A stretch of 64,000 nt of DNA from Streptomyces sp. SCL15-4 (GCF_033366695.1 NZ_JAOBTQ010000001.1:1-64000), one strand, 5' to 3'; positions 55,220 to 63,733 are shown, counted from the first letter of the stretch. The notes: a model not told the origin generated them from the letters alone. Program-made: numbers and translations.

Positions 55220-55850
55220 GTGACCGGCCCCGCCGTTCTGCTGCGGGACGCGGCGGGCCCGGAGTCCGCCGCCCTCACCCGCGCGGCCGCCGCGCGCGGC
55301 CAGCAGGTGCACGCCGCGACCTCCGAAGCCGCTAGGCGCGAGCCGGCGGCCAAGCTCGCCGGGCAAGTCATCACCGACTTCACCCGGCCCGCCCGGGAAC
55401 AGATCACCGCCTATGCCCGCCAGCACGATGTCGGCGCCGTCCTCACCGTCAACGAGTACCTCACCGAACTGACCTCGCTGGTCTGCGCCGAGCTCGGCCT
55501 GCCCGGAAACGACTCGCACCTTGCCCAGGCGGCCCGCGACAAGGCGGTCGTGGCCCGTGCGCTGGCCGGAGCCGGGGTGCGCATCCCGACACCCGGCTCG
55601 CGCGCGGTGACGCCGAACTGCACGATGCCCTGCACGACCGCCAGGTCGGCTTCCCCTGTGTCAAGCCGACCGACGGCGCGAGCTCCGCCGGCGTCACCGT
55701 GGTCACCGCTCTGGCTGAATCCGCAACAGCGGCCGGCGTCGCCCGCTCGGCACACCGAACGGACGGAGGCGAAGTGCACACGGGCATCCTCGTGCAGGCG
55801 TATGCCGCCGGCACCGAGTACAGCGTCGAGTCCGTCACACAGATGGCGGG
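55220..55850 (+). pseudogene. ATP-grasp protein, truncated and frameshifted
   Basis: GTG 55220 starts VTGPAVLLRDAAGPESAALT. The N-terminal preATP-grasp part (AVLTVNEYLTELTSLVCAEL, then RDKAVVARALAGAGVRIPTP) is intact to about 55600. A frameshift then leads into PCVKPTDGASSAGVTVVTAL, and another frame into ILVQAYAAGTEYSVESVTQM. The chain stops near 55850, where IS sequence begins. It resembles carboxylate-amine ligases of amino-acid or peptide metabolism. Confidence 0.75.
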
Positions 55851-55945
55851 CGGTCGCCACCCGGTTCGACAAGCTTGCCGCTCGCTACCGTGCGGGCGTG
55901 CTGATCGCATCGCTGGTGCTGTGGTTGCGGAACACCACGGGCTGA
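55851..55945 (+). pseudogene. IS5-type transposase C-terminus fused to the ATP-grasp gene
   Basis: The frame reads ATRFDKLAARYRAGVLIASL then VLWLRNTTG and stop, the end of an IS5-type transposase. The junction with the ATP-grasp gene is at about 55850. Confidence 0.65.
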
Positions 55946-56187
55946 CCTGTTTTCGACGGGTTATTGAAAGCTAGTAGGGGGCCAGTACGGGAGTCAGCGA
56001 TGGCCGGGGACCCGCGTGGCTGGCTGCGGTTGGCGCTTGATCGGCAACGAGTTTCGCAGTCACCCCGCTCGAGTGACGTCGAGCGACGCGGGCATGGCTC
56101 GCTCGGCCTGTGGCGGTGGCTCCGGACAGGTTCAGTGCTCCGGGTTCGTTCGGACTGCGCCCCTGACAGGCACTTCACCACGTGCGC

Positions 56188-56784
56188 TCAGGTGCCCTGT
56201 CGGGTGCGCGCGTAATGGCGCCGGGCTCGGTCCCGGTTGCCGCAGTCGCCCGAACTGCACCAGCGGCGGGCACCGTTGCGGCTGCGGTCTAGGAAGAACC
56301 AGCCGCAGCCCGGCCCCGCACAGCGGCGTACACGGGGCAGCGCACTGGCGTCGCCCAGCAACTCCTCCGCCAGCAGCGCGAGTTTGCCGGCGATGGTCGC
56401 CGGGACCGGACGCAGCGGGAAGCTGCGGGGCAGCGCGGCGTCCTCGCGGGCTGCGAGTGCGGCCTGGCGCAGGGCGTCCCAGGCGTGGGCTGGGGGCACC
56501 GTGCCGTCGACAAGGGCGTCCAGGGCCGCCGTGAGCGCCTCGCGCAGGCTGTGCAGGGACGCCTCGTCGGGGAGCGGGGTCGCGCCGAGACCGGCTGCGG
56601 CGGCCCAGCGTGTCCAGGCCGCGGCGTTCGGCACGCGTTCGACTCGACGGCTGTCGTCGGTGCGCCAGGCCACGGTGTTCACGAAGTCCAGGACAGGGTG
56701 GCCCGCGATGTGCGACGGCTCGATGTTCCCGGTGGTGCCGGTCATGCCGGTCGTCTTGGCCATGGGTTTCCGCTCGTCGCTCAC
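56188..56784 (-). CDS. CGNR zinc finger (ABATE) regulator
   Basis: The 198-aa protein has an N-terminal ABATE domain (IAGHPVLDFVNTVAWRTDDS), a helical middle and a C-terminal CGNR zinc finger: RRCAGPGCGWFFLDRSRNGA, then RRWCSSGDCGNRDRARRHYA. The four Cys of the finger are present. Such proteins are DNA-binding stress or resistance regulators. The GTG start is at 56782-56784. It is divergent from azlCD with 69 bp between, so it probably controls that operon. Confidence 0.93.
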   Translation of the reverse strand: MSDERKPMAKTTGMTGTTGNIEPSHIAGHPVLDFVNTVAWRTDDSRRVERVPNAAAWTRWAAAAGLGATPLPDEASLHSLREALTAALDALVDGTVPPAHAWDALRQAALAAREDAALPRSFPLRPVPATIAGKLALLAEELLGDASALPRVRRCAGPGCGWFFLDRSRNGARRWCSSGDCGNRDRARRHYARTRQGT

Positions 56785-56853
56785 GCCCCCACCTTAACGG
56801 GCCCCGCATGGAATCTAACGAACAAAAACGGAATAGCCTGTTAGGGTGCCTGG

Positions 56854-57588
56854 ATGGACAGCCCAACGCGGTGCGAACCCAGCACCCCCCATGACAGCAC
56901 CAGGAGCTTCCGGTCCGGGCTCAGCACGGGATCCGGTCTCGCAGCCGCCTCGTTCCTGCTGGCCATCAGCTTCGGTGCGCTCACTCAGGCCCAGGGGTGG
57001 GGCCCGGTCGCCCCCGTCATCTGCTCCCTCGTCGTCTTCTCCGGCTCCGCGCAGTTCGCGATGGTGGCGACCCTGGGCGCGGGCGGCGACGCGCTCGCCG
57101 CCGTGATCGCCGCCGCACTGGTCAACAGCCGCTACGTCCCGATGGGCATAGCCATCGCCGGGGTCCTGCGGGGCGGACGGCTACGCCGGGCACTCGAGGG
57201 CCAGGCAGTGGTCGACGGTTCGTGGGCGGCGGCCCATCTGGGCGGTGGCCGCTTCGACAGGTCGCTGCTCCTCGGCGCAACTGTGGTCCAGTGGCCGGCC
57301 TGGGTGGCGGGCACGGCCATCGGTGTGGCCGTCGCCCCTGATCCCGGACTCCTGCACACCTTCGGCCTCGACGCCCTCACCCCGGCACTGTTCGCCGTCC
57401 TGCTCTTGGACGAGCTGAGGCGGGCACGGGAGGGGTGGCTGTCCGCTGGCATCGGCGCTGGAGTCGCGGGCGCGGGCATCGCTGTCGTCTCGGCAGGGCC
57501 CGCCCTGGTCGCGTGCGCGGGGGCGGCGGCGCTGGTCGCGCTCGCGCGTGCGGGCCGGACCGGCCGGGCGGAGGAGGCGGCCCGGTGA
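56854..57588 (+). CDS. azlC: AzlC-family branched-chain amino acid exporter subunit
   Basis: The 244-aa integral membrane protein has the AzlC features FLLAISFGALTQAQGWGPVA, VVFSGSAQFAMVATLGAGGD, the NSRYVPMGIAIAG motif and some seven to eight membrane helices. AzlC with AzlD exports branched-chain amino acids or analogues. The ATG at 56854 is weakly supported by AGGGTG. It is coupled to azlD by a four-base overlap (GTGA), and divergent from the CGNR regulator. Confidence 0.93.
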   Translation: MDSPTRCEPSTPHDSTRSFRSGLSTGSGLAAASFLLAISFGALTQAQGWGPVAPVICSLVVFSGSAQFAMVATLGAGGDALAAVIAAALVNSRYVPMGIAIAGVLRGGRLRRALEGQAVVDGSWAAAHLGGGRFDRSLLLGATVVQWPAWVAGTAIGVAVAPDPGLLHTFGLDALTPALFAVLLLDELRRAREGWLSAGIGAGVAGAGIAVVSAGPALVACAGAAALVALARAGRTGRAEEAAR

Positions 57589-57899
57589 ACACGGCACACC
57601 TGTGGACCGCGATCGCCTCGGTCGCCTCGGTCGGCTTCGCCCTCAAGGCCGTCGGCCCCGCCGTCCTCGGCGACACCGAGCTGCCGCCCCGCGCCAGGTC
57701 GGTGATGGCGCTCATGGCTCCGGCGCTGCTCGCCGGCTTCGTCATGGTCGACCTGGCGGGGCCCGGCTGGTCCGCGCTCGACCTCACGATGGCCGGCGGC
57801 GTCGCCGCCGGCATCGCCTTGCGGCTGTGCAAGGCCCCGCTCCCGGTGGTGATGGTGGGCGCGACGGTGGTGACGGCGCTGCTGCGCTGGGCGCACTGA
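57585..57899 (+). CDS. azlD: AzlD-family exporter subunit
   Basis: The 104-aa protein starts at GTG 57585 inside the azlC stop. It has three to four membrane helices, with the AzlD pattern SVGFALKAVGPAVLGDTELP, PALLAGFVMVDL and KAPLPVVMVGATVVTALLRW. AzlD completes the AzlCD exporter. Its stop is followed by a truncated gene on the opposite strand. Confidence 0.92.
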   Translation: MNTAHLWTAIASVASVGFALKAVGPAVLGDTELPPRARSVMALMAPALLAGFVMVDLAGPGWSALDLTMAGGVAAGIALRLCKAPLPVVMVGATVVTALLRWAH

Positions 57900-58220
57900 G
57901 CGGACCCAGGCGGCGCCCAGCCGAGCTGGGCGAGTCCGTAACGCAGGCCCTGCGCGCGGACCGTGTCCCATCGCGCCTGCTGCTGCCTGTGGTAGATCCA
58001 GCCGCCGCCGGCCAGTACCGCGAGCACGCCGACGACGGCGAGGATCCACCAGTGGACGAGCAGCCAGTTGACGACGGTCACCACCAGGGCGACGGCGAAG
58101 ACGGCGGCCACGCCGATCAGCCGTCGTCGGCGCGCTGCCGCCGCCGGCCTGGCCTGCGGGAGCGCCGCCGGGCCGGTGGGTGCCTGGTAGTCACCGCCCG
58201 GCCTTTGCGTGTATGGGGGC
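57893..58220 (-). pseudogene. Membrane-anchored Mrr-type endonuclease, N-terminal fragment
   Basis: The minus strand gives RRRRLIGVAAVFAVALVVTV, then NWLLVHWWILAVVGVLAVLA (two membrane helices) and ARWDTVRAQGLRYGLAQLG. The sequence then breaks off against azlD. Full proteins of this type continue with a restriction endonuclease domain that is missing here. No proper start is visible in frame. Confidence 0.55.
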
Positions 58221-58300
58221 TCACCGGCTGGCCTGCGTGACGCTGCTCGCGAGCTCCTCGAGGACGTTGAGGATGCCCAGCGCCAGGGCGATGACGACGG

Positions 58301-58540
58301 TCATCTTCTCGTCGTTCTGTTGTAGGTGTCGACGGTGTTGTCCGGGGTGATCTCGGCGGCGACCGCGCCGGCCAGGTCCTCGGCCTCGGCCAGGCGCCGG
58401 GCGGCGTCGACGCCGTGCCGCTCTGCCCACCGCTCGATGAGCGTCTGCCGCTCGCTGGGCGTGGCCGGAATCGGCGGGACCGGTGTGCCGTCCGGCCCGG
58501 CGACGTCGGCGGTGGCCGTCTCCGTCACGGTGCTCACCAT
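58301..58540 (-). pseudogene. Tyrosine recombinase N-terminal fragment
   Basis: ATG 58538-58540 opens MVSTVTETATADVAGPDGTP, then RWAERHGVDAARRLAEAEDL and ITPDNTVDTYNRTTRR, then stops. The DNTVDTYN segment begins the core-binding domain of plasmid integrases; the catalytic domain is absent. Its start overlaps the end of the upstream gene. Confidence 0.5.
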
Positions 58541-59379
58541 GCCTCCTCCTCGCTTCCGGGGTGGCCGAAGCTCCAGCCGACCTCGAAGCCGGTGCCCGGA
58601 GCGTGCTGGGAGGACCACATCTGCTGTTCGCGTATGTCGAAGACGCCGTCCGGGACGAGGTCGTCGCCGTTCCAGTACCAACGGGCCAGGCGGTCGGCGG
58701 CCCCGGCGAACCTGGTGCTCACCCCGCTCACGCTGAAGCTCAGGCTGTGAACGCCCGGCAGGGCGCCGACCTCCGCCTGCAGGGCCTCCAACTGGGCCCG
58801 CGCCGACCGCACCCGCTCCTGCAGGTCGGCCACCACCTCCGTCGGCTCAGCGGCCCACGGCGGCGGCATCCACCCCGGGATACCGACGATGACACCGACG
58901 ACGAGGTCACGGGTGACGGGCAGTTCCGGGGTCTCCCCATCTTCGAAGCACAGCCGCCACTCCCGCTCGTGCAGCCAGTCCGAGGAGCCCGGGTCGTAGC
59001 GCACCCGCCGGTTGCGGATGCGCCTCGGCAAATGCCGCGTCTCAGTCATCTCCTCACTGGAGAGGTAGAGGACGGGCCGGGTGCCGACCCGTATGAGCTT
59101 CTGCCGGTCGAGCACCACGCCCCAGGGCGCGTACGGTCCGCGGCCGCCCACTCCGTCGCGGAGCATGGCGCGGCGGGCGGCCTCGGTGACCTCGCTGAAG
59201 CAGAGCACCGGGGCGTCGGCCCAGAAGTCCGGCGCCCCGCGCAGCACGCCGCTGTGCAGGATGCTTACCAAGCGCTCCTCGGCGGTGCCGCGGGCGAAGT
59301 CCGGCGGTACGTCGTGCTGCCCACGAGGCCGGCCCGTGAAGTGGACCAGCGTGTCGGGCAGATCGGGGTGTGCGCTCAC
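58534..59379 (-). CDS. Hypothetical protein, possible AbiGi/DUF2971-like
   Basis: GTG 59377-59379 follows GGGGAGGGAA; the open frame before it is not protein-like. The 281-aa product starts VSAHPDLPDTLVHFTGRPRG and has SILHSGVLRGAPDFWADAPV, LCFSEVTEAARRAMLRDGVG, PWGVVLDRQKLIRVGTRPVL and RVRYDPGSSDWLHEREWRLC. A beginning of HFT plus short CF(S/D)...H...YG motifs recalls abortive-infection AbiGi or DUF2971 proteins, but the match is from memory. If correct it would be a phage-defence gene. It shares its end with the recombinase fragment. Confidence 0.7.
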   Translation of the reverse strand: MSAHPDLPDTLVHFTGRPRGQHDVPPDFARGTAEERLVSILHSGVLRGAPDFWADAPVLCFSEVTEAARRAMLRDGVGGRGPYAPWGVVLDRQKLIRVGTRPVLYLSSEEMTETRHLPRRIRNRRVRYDPGSSDWLHEREWRLCFEDGETPELPVTRDLVVGVIVGIPGWMPPPWAAEPTEVVADLQERVRSARAQLEALQAEVGALPGVHSLSFSVSGVSTRFAGAADRLARWYWNGDDLVPDGVFDIREQQMWSSQHAPGTGFEVGWSFGHPGSEEEAW

Positions 59380-59434
59380 GACTGGGTTCCCTCCCCTTCC
59401 GGCGCCCGGACTGGCCGGCCGCCATGTCCGTTTT

Positions 59435-59469
59435 GTCGCATCGGATAAGGAAAGATTATCCGACGCGAC
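59435..59469. repeat. Inverted repeat upstream of the sigma-like gene
   Basis: GTCGCATCGGATAA (59435-59448) and TTATCCGACGCGAC (59456-59469) are inverted copies with one mismatch around GGAAAGA. The half GATTATCCGACG (59454-59465) recurs at 60695-60706. It could be an operator for the divergent genes at 59379 and 59616. Confidence 0.55.
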
Positions 59470-59615
59470 ACCCCTCGTCCGCAGATCGCGGACACCCGCC
59501 AACGCACCTTTCGTAGGTCCACAAATTTGTTTCGTGATTTGGCGGGGGATGACTTCGCCGTTTTTTCACTAGGGGGTGCACTACAACCCATCCAGTACGA
59601 GACGGAGCACTGCTT

Positions 59616-60407
59616 GTGTCCACCGAAGCCGACATGGCATCCCTCACGCCCGCGATAGCCCCGCCGCCGGACCGGGCCGACGAACAGCGGGCGGCCGACC
59701 GAGAACTGTTCGCGCGCATCAAGGCCGGCTCTTTCGAGGAGGGACCGCACCTCGGCATGCTCCGGGACCGAGTCTGGACGTACGGGTGGAAGGTGCTTCG
59801 AGCGTGGATGAAGGACGGCACGATCATCGCCCGGTGCCGTGAGCACCGGGTCTACTTCGCCGCGCCGTACACAGAAGTCGAGGAGATCATGCGCCGGGCG
59901 GACGTCCGCGAGGACATCGCAATCGACTGCCTGGCCAAGGCCATCCCCTTCTACCTCTCCACCTGCCTACCGCAGTGGGAGCCCCAGGGCGGCCGGAACC
60001 TGACCAGCTTCTTCATCCCCATCGCTCTGCGCTTCTTCAGGGACGCCTACCGCAAGTGGGCCACGGGGCACCGGCGGCGCATGCGCGAGGTCCTGGGCGA
60101 GTTGATCCCGGTGTACGACCCCGAATGGGAGATCTGGGATCTGGCTACGCCGCCCCCCTGCCCCGAGCAGCAGACCGTGCTGCGGGAGACGCTGGGCCTC
60201 ATCCTGGCGAAGGCGTCGATGGAGGAGCGGGCGGTCTGCGAGGCGATGCTGGCCACCGGTGCAACCCAGGAGCAGATCGCGCAGCAACTGGGGACCACGC
60301 GGAAGACGGTCGAGCGGCGACTGGCCCGAGTCCGTCGGCGTGCCCGCAAACTCGCGGCGGCCGGCCTCATCGTGGTCCCCTCGGTCAGCTCGGCGGTGCC
60401 CCGGTGA
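59616..60407 (+). CDS. Sigma-factor-like protein with C-terminal HTH
   Basis: GTG 59616 follows a GGAG motif. The 263-aa product has a region-2-like middle (REDIAIDCLAKAIPFYLSTC, then SFFIPIALRFFRDAYRKWAT) and a C-terminal helix-turn-helix (TGATQEQIAQQLGTTRKTVE, then RRLARVRRRARKLA) as in sigma region 4 or LuxR-type proteins. It is probably an extracytoplasmic-type sigma factor or an RNA-polymerase-binding regulator. A 58-aa membrane protein is coupled to it by GTGA, a common position for a cognate membrane partner. Confidence 0.75.
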   Translation: MSTEADMASLTPAIAPPPDRADEQRAADRELFARIKAGSFEEGPHLGMLRDRVWTYGWKVLRAWMKDGTIIARCREHRVYFAAPYTEVEEIMRRADVREDIAIDCLAKAIPFYLSTCLPQWEPQGGRNLTSFFIPIALRFFRDAYRKWATGHRRRMREVLGELIPVYDPEWEIWDLATPPPCPEQQTVLRETLGLILAKASMEERAVCEAMLATGATQEQIAQQLGTTRKTVERRLARVRRRARKLAAAGLIVVPSVSSAVPR

Positions 60408-60580
60408 ACGGTCCGCTCGATCTGCGCATCCTCGTCCTTCTCCTCGCCGGGGCGTTCGTCGGATACATCGCTTACCGCCACCCCGCCATCGGCACTGCCC
60501 TGGTGGTCAGCGCGGGGGTGATGACGCTGCTCTACCTCCTGCTGGGGCCGGGCGGAGACGGCGGACCACCCTCTCGCTGA
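60404..60580 (+). CDS. Small membrane protein coupled to the sigma-like gene
   Basis: GTG 60404 overlaps the stop of the sigma-like gene by four bases. The 58-aa product has two membrane helices (LRILVLLLAGAFVGYIAY and GTALVVSAGVMTLLYLLL) and a Gly/Pro-rich tail. It may be a membrane anchor or anti-sigma partner. Confidence 0.7.
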   Translation: MNGPLDLRILVLLLAGAFVGYIAYRHPAIGTALVVSAGVMTLLYLLLGPGGDGGPPSR

Positions 60581-60639
60581 CCAGAGAAACCCGTCTCCCC
60601 CTTCCTGCCGCCAAGTCCTCCGCCGCCTCAAGGGCCGAA

Positions 60640-60670
60640 GGGCAGCGCGCCCTTCGCGGGCACGCTGCCC
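60640..60670 (+). repeat. Hairpin module, copy 1
   Basis: GGGCAGCG pairs with CGCTGCCC, enclosing a GCCC-TTCGC-GGGC inner hairpin. It is followed by GGGGAGACGGTGATGG, a ribosome site and ATG. The same module occurs at 62191-62221. Here the ATG (60691) is followed by only four codons and TGA, so the gene it once served is gone. Confidence 0.6.
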
Positions 60671-60960
60671 GGAGGCCGAGGGGAGACGGTGATGGATTAT
60701 CCGACGTGATCACCACGATTCACGGACACCGGCTGGACGGCCAAGTTCAACGAAAACCGGGACACGCAGTCGCCGCGGCCGGAAAGATGTGCACCGCACA
60801 CAGGGAGGATCACCACGCCGAGAGGGAACAAGCCCGACACGGCGTGGCCCAGGGAGATGTCACGGCCGAGGCTCCCGGCCGGCCCGTGCACCGCTGTGCC
60901 CGCTCGAGCACGAGAGGAACCGGCGCGCGACGGAGCCCTCGGCGCGCCGTGCCCTTTTCC

Positions 60961-61134
60961 GTGTCCGACGCCGCCCTCGCCCTGCTGCGAGCGACCTTGC
61001 CCGAGTTCCTCGGCAGCCTCTCCGCCACCGTGGTCACCACCGCCGCTGTCGCTGTCTTCCGCACCGCTCGGGCAGCCCGCCGCCGGCGGCGCACCGCGCC
61101 TCCGCCCACCCAACTCCCGCCGTCGCAGGAGTAG
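60961..61134 (+). CDS. Small membrane peptide, first of a related pair
   Basis: From GTG 60961 (an alternative GTG lies at 60949) the 57-aa product reads VSDAALALLRATLPEFLGSL, then a membrane helix (ATVVTTAAVAVFRTARAARR) and an Arg/Pro-rich tail. The core LLRATLPEFLGSLSATVV parallels LLRAVLPEFVGSLMAAIV of the next gene. Position and size suggest a membrane-active or membrane-signalling peptide. No clear ribosome site fixes the start. Confidence 0.5.
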   Translation: MSDAALALLRATLPEFLGSLSATVVTTAAVAVFRTARAARRRRRTAPPPTQLPPSQE

Positions 61135-61315
61135 GCACGAGACTCCCGGGTCGTCCGGCCGACGCACAGATTTCCGAACCAGCCCCCGGAATACTGGGAT
61201 GACCGGCAGAATCTCTGACGTGGCCCAGGGGTGAGACCCCGAGAGCTCGCGGGGACGCAGCCGTTCGGACAAGGAGTTGGCGTGCGACGAGCTCCTCCGG
61301 CATGCCATCACACCT

Positions 61316-61513
61316 GTGTTCAACTCCTTCTTACACCTCCTGCGGGCTGTCCTGCCCGAGTTCGTCGGCAGCCTCATGGCCGCGATCGTGCTGGCGGCCG
61401 CCGGCCGGGCCACGAAGACGGACTACGAGCGACTGCGGGCGCGGCGCCTGCGGGACGACGTGGCGTCCATCGCTCAGCCGGACGAGGAGCCCGACCCCCG
61501 TCAGGCCGCCTGA
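61316..61513 (+). CDS. Small membrane peptide, second of the pair
   Basis: From GTG 61316 the 65-aa product is VFNSFLHLLRAVLPEFVGSL, then a hydrophobic segment (MAAIVLAAAGRATKTDYERL) and a charged, helical tail. The frame also opens at TTG 61277, with AAGGAG directly before it. It shares the LLRAxLPEFxGSLxA core with 60961-61134, so the two arose by duplication. Confidence 0.5.
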   Translation: MFNSFLHLLRAVLPEFVGSLMAAIVLAAAGRATKTDYERLRARRLRDDVASIAQPDEEPDPRQAA

Positions 61514-61610
61514 GACCGGCATCCGTCCCTCACCGAGTCATCCGTGGGCCACACGGAGAGCGCCCCGGCCTTGGACCGACCGGCCGGGGCGCGTCTCGTA
61601 CGGTGGCGGG

Positions 61611-62098
61611 GTGCCTGCCACCGACCCGCCCCCGCCTCCGGTGCGCGTGGTCCTGCCGGACGGCCAGGAGCTGCTGAGCCGTCTGTACGCGCGTCGGCAG
61701 TTCCCGCAGGGCGGATGGCTGTACTGGGTAGGGCTGCCGATGTGGGCCGACGTTCCGGAGATGGAGGCCGTGGAGCCGCGCGAGTACCGGGTCTGGCTGA
61801 CCGCCGGCCAGGCCCGGGCCATCCGGGGCGTCCCATACGACCAGGTACCGACGCACCCGCTCCAGCCGGAGGTGCCCACGGCGGAGGGTGCCGACCGGTG
61901 GGCATGGAAGGTGCAACGGACGGCACCGGGCGGGACGGGCGTCCCCGCCGGTTCGTCGTCCACGTCGCGGACTGCCCGGAGGCTCCGGCCGACGCGAGCG
62001 AACTGGACGTGTTCGCAGCTCTGGAGGTGCTGCGGCTCCCGGGCGCCGTGGCGTGCTCGGAGTGCGGTGCCGATGTCGCCCTCGGGCCGCTCGCATAG
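61611..62098 (+). pseudogene. DUF6233-like gene with a frameshift
   Basis: GTG 61611 starts VPATDPPPPPVRVVLPDGQE, then LYARRQFPQGGWLYWVGLPM and EPREYRVWLTAGQARAIRGV. Near 61935 the frame shifts to DGRPRRFVVHVADCPEAPAD, ending GAVACSECGADVALGPLA. It is the same family as 43416-43849, also broken there. A one-base indel would restore it. Confidence 0.65.
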
Positions 62099-62190
62099 GC
62101 CGCGACCGCTGCACCGCCCGCCCCCACGACCAGCTCCGAAATGCTCTCCGACTCCCTGTTCCCCACCGCCTCGGCACCCGAAGGGCTGGA

Positions 62191-62221
62191 GGGCGGGGCG
62201 CCCTTCGCGGGCGCGCTGCCC
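62191..62221 (+). repeat. Hairpin module, copy 2
   Basis: The same TTCGC-loop hairpin as at 60640 (GGGC and GCGCCC pairing with their complements, one G-U and one mismatch). It is followed by TGGGAGACGGCGATGG, the ribosome site and ATG (62243) of the next gene. The sequence identity around the hairpin and RBS is strong compared with copy 1. Confidence 0.6.
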
Positions 62222-62242
62222 GTAGGTCGATGGGAGACGGCG

Positions 62243-62689
62243 ATGGAGTGGATGGACGCGGTGCGGGCGCTGGCCAAGGACCCGCTGGTGCGCCTGGCGG
62301 TACGTGAGGGCGTCCGGGAGATCGCCCGGCGTGCGCGGCGCGGCCGCGGCTCGGCGGCCGTGCACAGTGAGGCGAGGCCGGCCACCGCGGTCCCGAGTGC
62401 TGGAGGAACGGAGAAGCTGGTGACGACGACGGTCGACGGCAGGACGGGCGAGCAGCTCGCCGAGGACCTGCTGCGGGGCGTGGGCAACGAGTACATGCTG
62501 GCGGCGACCCGGTTCCTCGGAGCCCACCGCGACGGATTCTGGCTGCAGCGCTTCGCTGAGGACCAGGAACTCGCGGCGGCCGCCGGCCGCCCGCTGATCG
62601 ACCGCAGCGCGAAGCACCCCAGCGTCGACTGGGACCCGGTCGGCCATCTGTTGATGCTCACCGGGTCGCCGGTGACCCGCTCGTCATAG
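62243..62689 (+). CDS. Hypothetical protein (148 aa) behind the hairpin module
   Basis: ATG 62243 has GGGAGACGGCG upstream, so it is preferred to the open frame further up. The product starts MEWMDAVRALAKDPLVRLAV, then REIARRARRGRGSAAVHSEA, TTVDGRTGEQLAEDLLRGVG and GDGFWLQRFAEDQELAAAAG-type helices, ending MLTGSPVTRSS. It is charged and helical with a basic N-terminal part. There is no known family. A hairpin in its 5-prime leader may regulate translation. Confidence 0.65.
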   Translation: MEWMDAVRALAKDPLVRLAVREGVREIARRARRGRGSAAVHSEARPATAVPSAGGTEKLVTTTVDGRTGEQLAEDLLRGVGNEYMLAATRFLGAHRDGFWLQRFAEDQELAAAAGRPLIDRSAKHPSVDWDPVGHLLMLTGSPVTRSS

Positions 62690-62701
62690 AGCGAGGTCTT
62701 G

Positions 62702-62833
62702 GTGCTGCGGTTCGCCGCCTCCCTAGTCGGTGAGTGCCCCATCCAGCTCCGCCCCTTCCTCCAGGTCTTCGACGACGCCGAGTTCACGGCAGCCCTGCAG
62801 GCGCTGCGCGCGGCACGTGGCGACGAGGGCTGA
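62702..62833 (+). pseudogene. C-terminal scar of an unknown gene
   Basis: The plus strand ends FAASLVGECPIQLRPFLQVF then DDAEFTAALQALRAARGDEG and stop. The start is missing. Confidence 0.4.
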
Positions 62834-62889
62834 CACCGCCTGGATACCAGGTGGCAACGGGTGTGAGCTGGGCTTTATCCACCCCGTGG

Positions 62890-63540
62890 CCGGGCGGCCT
62901 GCTGGGCTGTCCGACGGGCCACGGTCGGGTCGATGGCGGTGAACGGCCGCACCTGTCCGCCGGTGCCCGGGTCGAGGCCGCCCGGCGGCAGGAGTTCCAG
63001 CTCCTGGGCGACACCGTCGACCCACCGGCCGCCCGGGTCGGGGCCGCCCTGCAGTTGGCGCACGAAGGCTCGGTGGCGAGATAGGCCACCGGGCGCCGGA
63101 CCTGCTTGTACGCGCACAGGATCGCGCGCAGCGTGGCCGCTGGCTTGGCCGTCAGCTCGACCTCGACGGCGGCGAGCCGACGCCAGGCAGCACCACGACG
63201 AGGTCGGGCCAGTGCACCGCGCGGGCCCCGACGGGCACGGCGAGCGTCTCCCCGCGCCGGGCACCGGCCGGGACTGGCACGCCGAGGTCCGCCGGGGACT
63301 CCGCCGCGCGGCCGGGCGCGGCTTCGGCGGCGTGCGCCTCCCGCTTGGAGAGCACTGTGTGCCCTCGTGCTCCAGCCGGATGCCGGCGTCGGCGACGGCC
63401 AGGCGGTGCAGCAGCCGCTCGCCGAGGGGACAGCTGGCAGCGCACCGAAGAGGACGAGCAGCTGCCCCGACCTCGCCCGCGCCGCGTGTCCGCCGCCGGC
63501 GTTCCGCCCGCTCCCGGCTAGACCCACGTCGCCCTCGCGG
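62890..63540 (-). pseudogene. Replication-relaxation-type protein, decayed
   Basis: Across shifting minus-strand frames the sequence WRRLAAVEVELTAKPAATLR then AILCAYKQVRRPVAYLATEP is recognisable, the conserved AVEVELT..K segment of plasmid replication-relaxation proteins, with at least two indels. No complete frame remains. Confidence 0.45.
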
Positions 63541-63733
63541 TAAACGCTGGAGCAGATGGTTCGTCACGTTATCCGGCGGCAGACGGCACTGTGCGGCAGC
63601 CCGGTCCAGTGCGCACACAGCGAGGCAACTTCATGGATTGCGCCCCGGTCGGGCCCGGGCGCACCGTACGGTCACTTCTACGGATGGCGACCAGGCGGTG
63701 ACGCCGGGTCATGTTTGGAAGGGGAAGCCGAGG

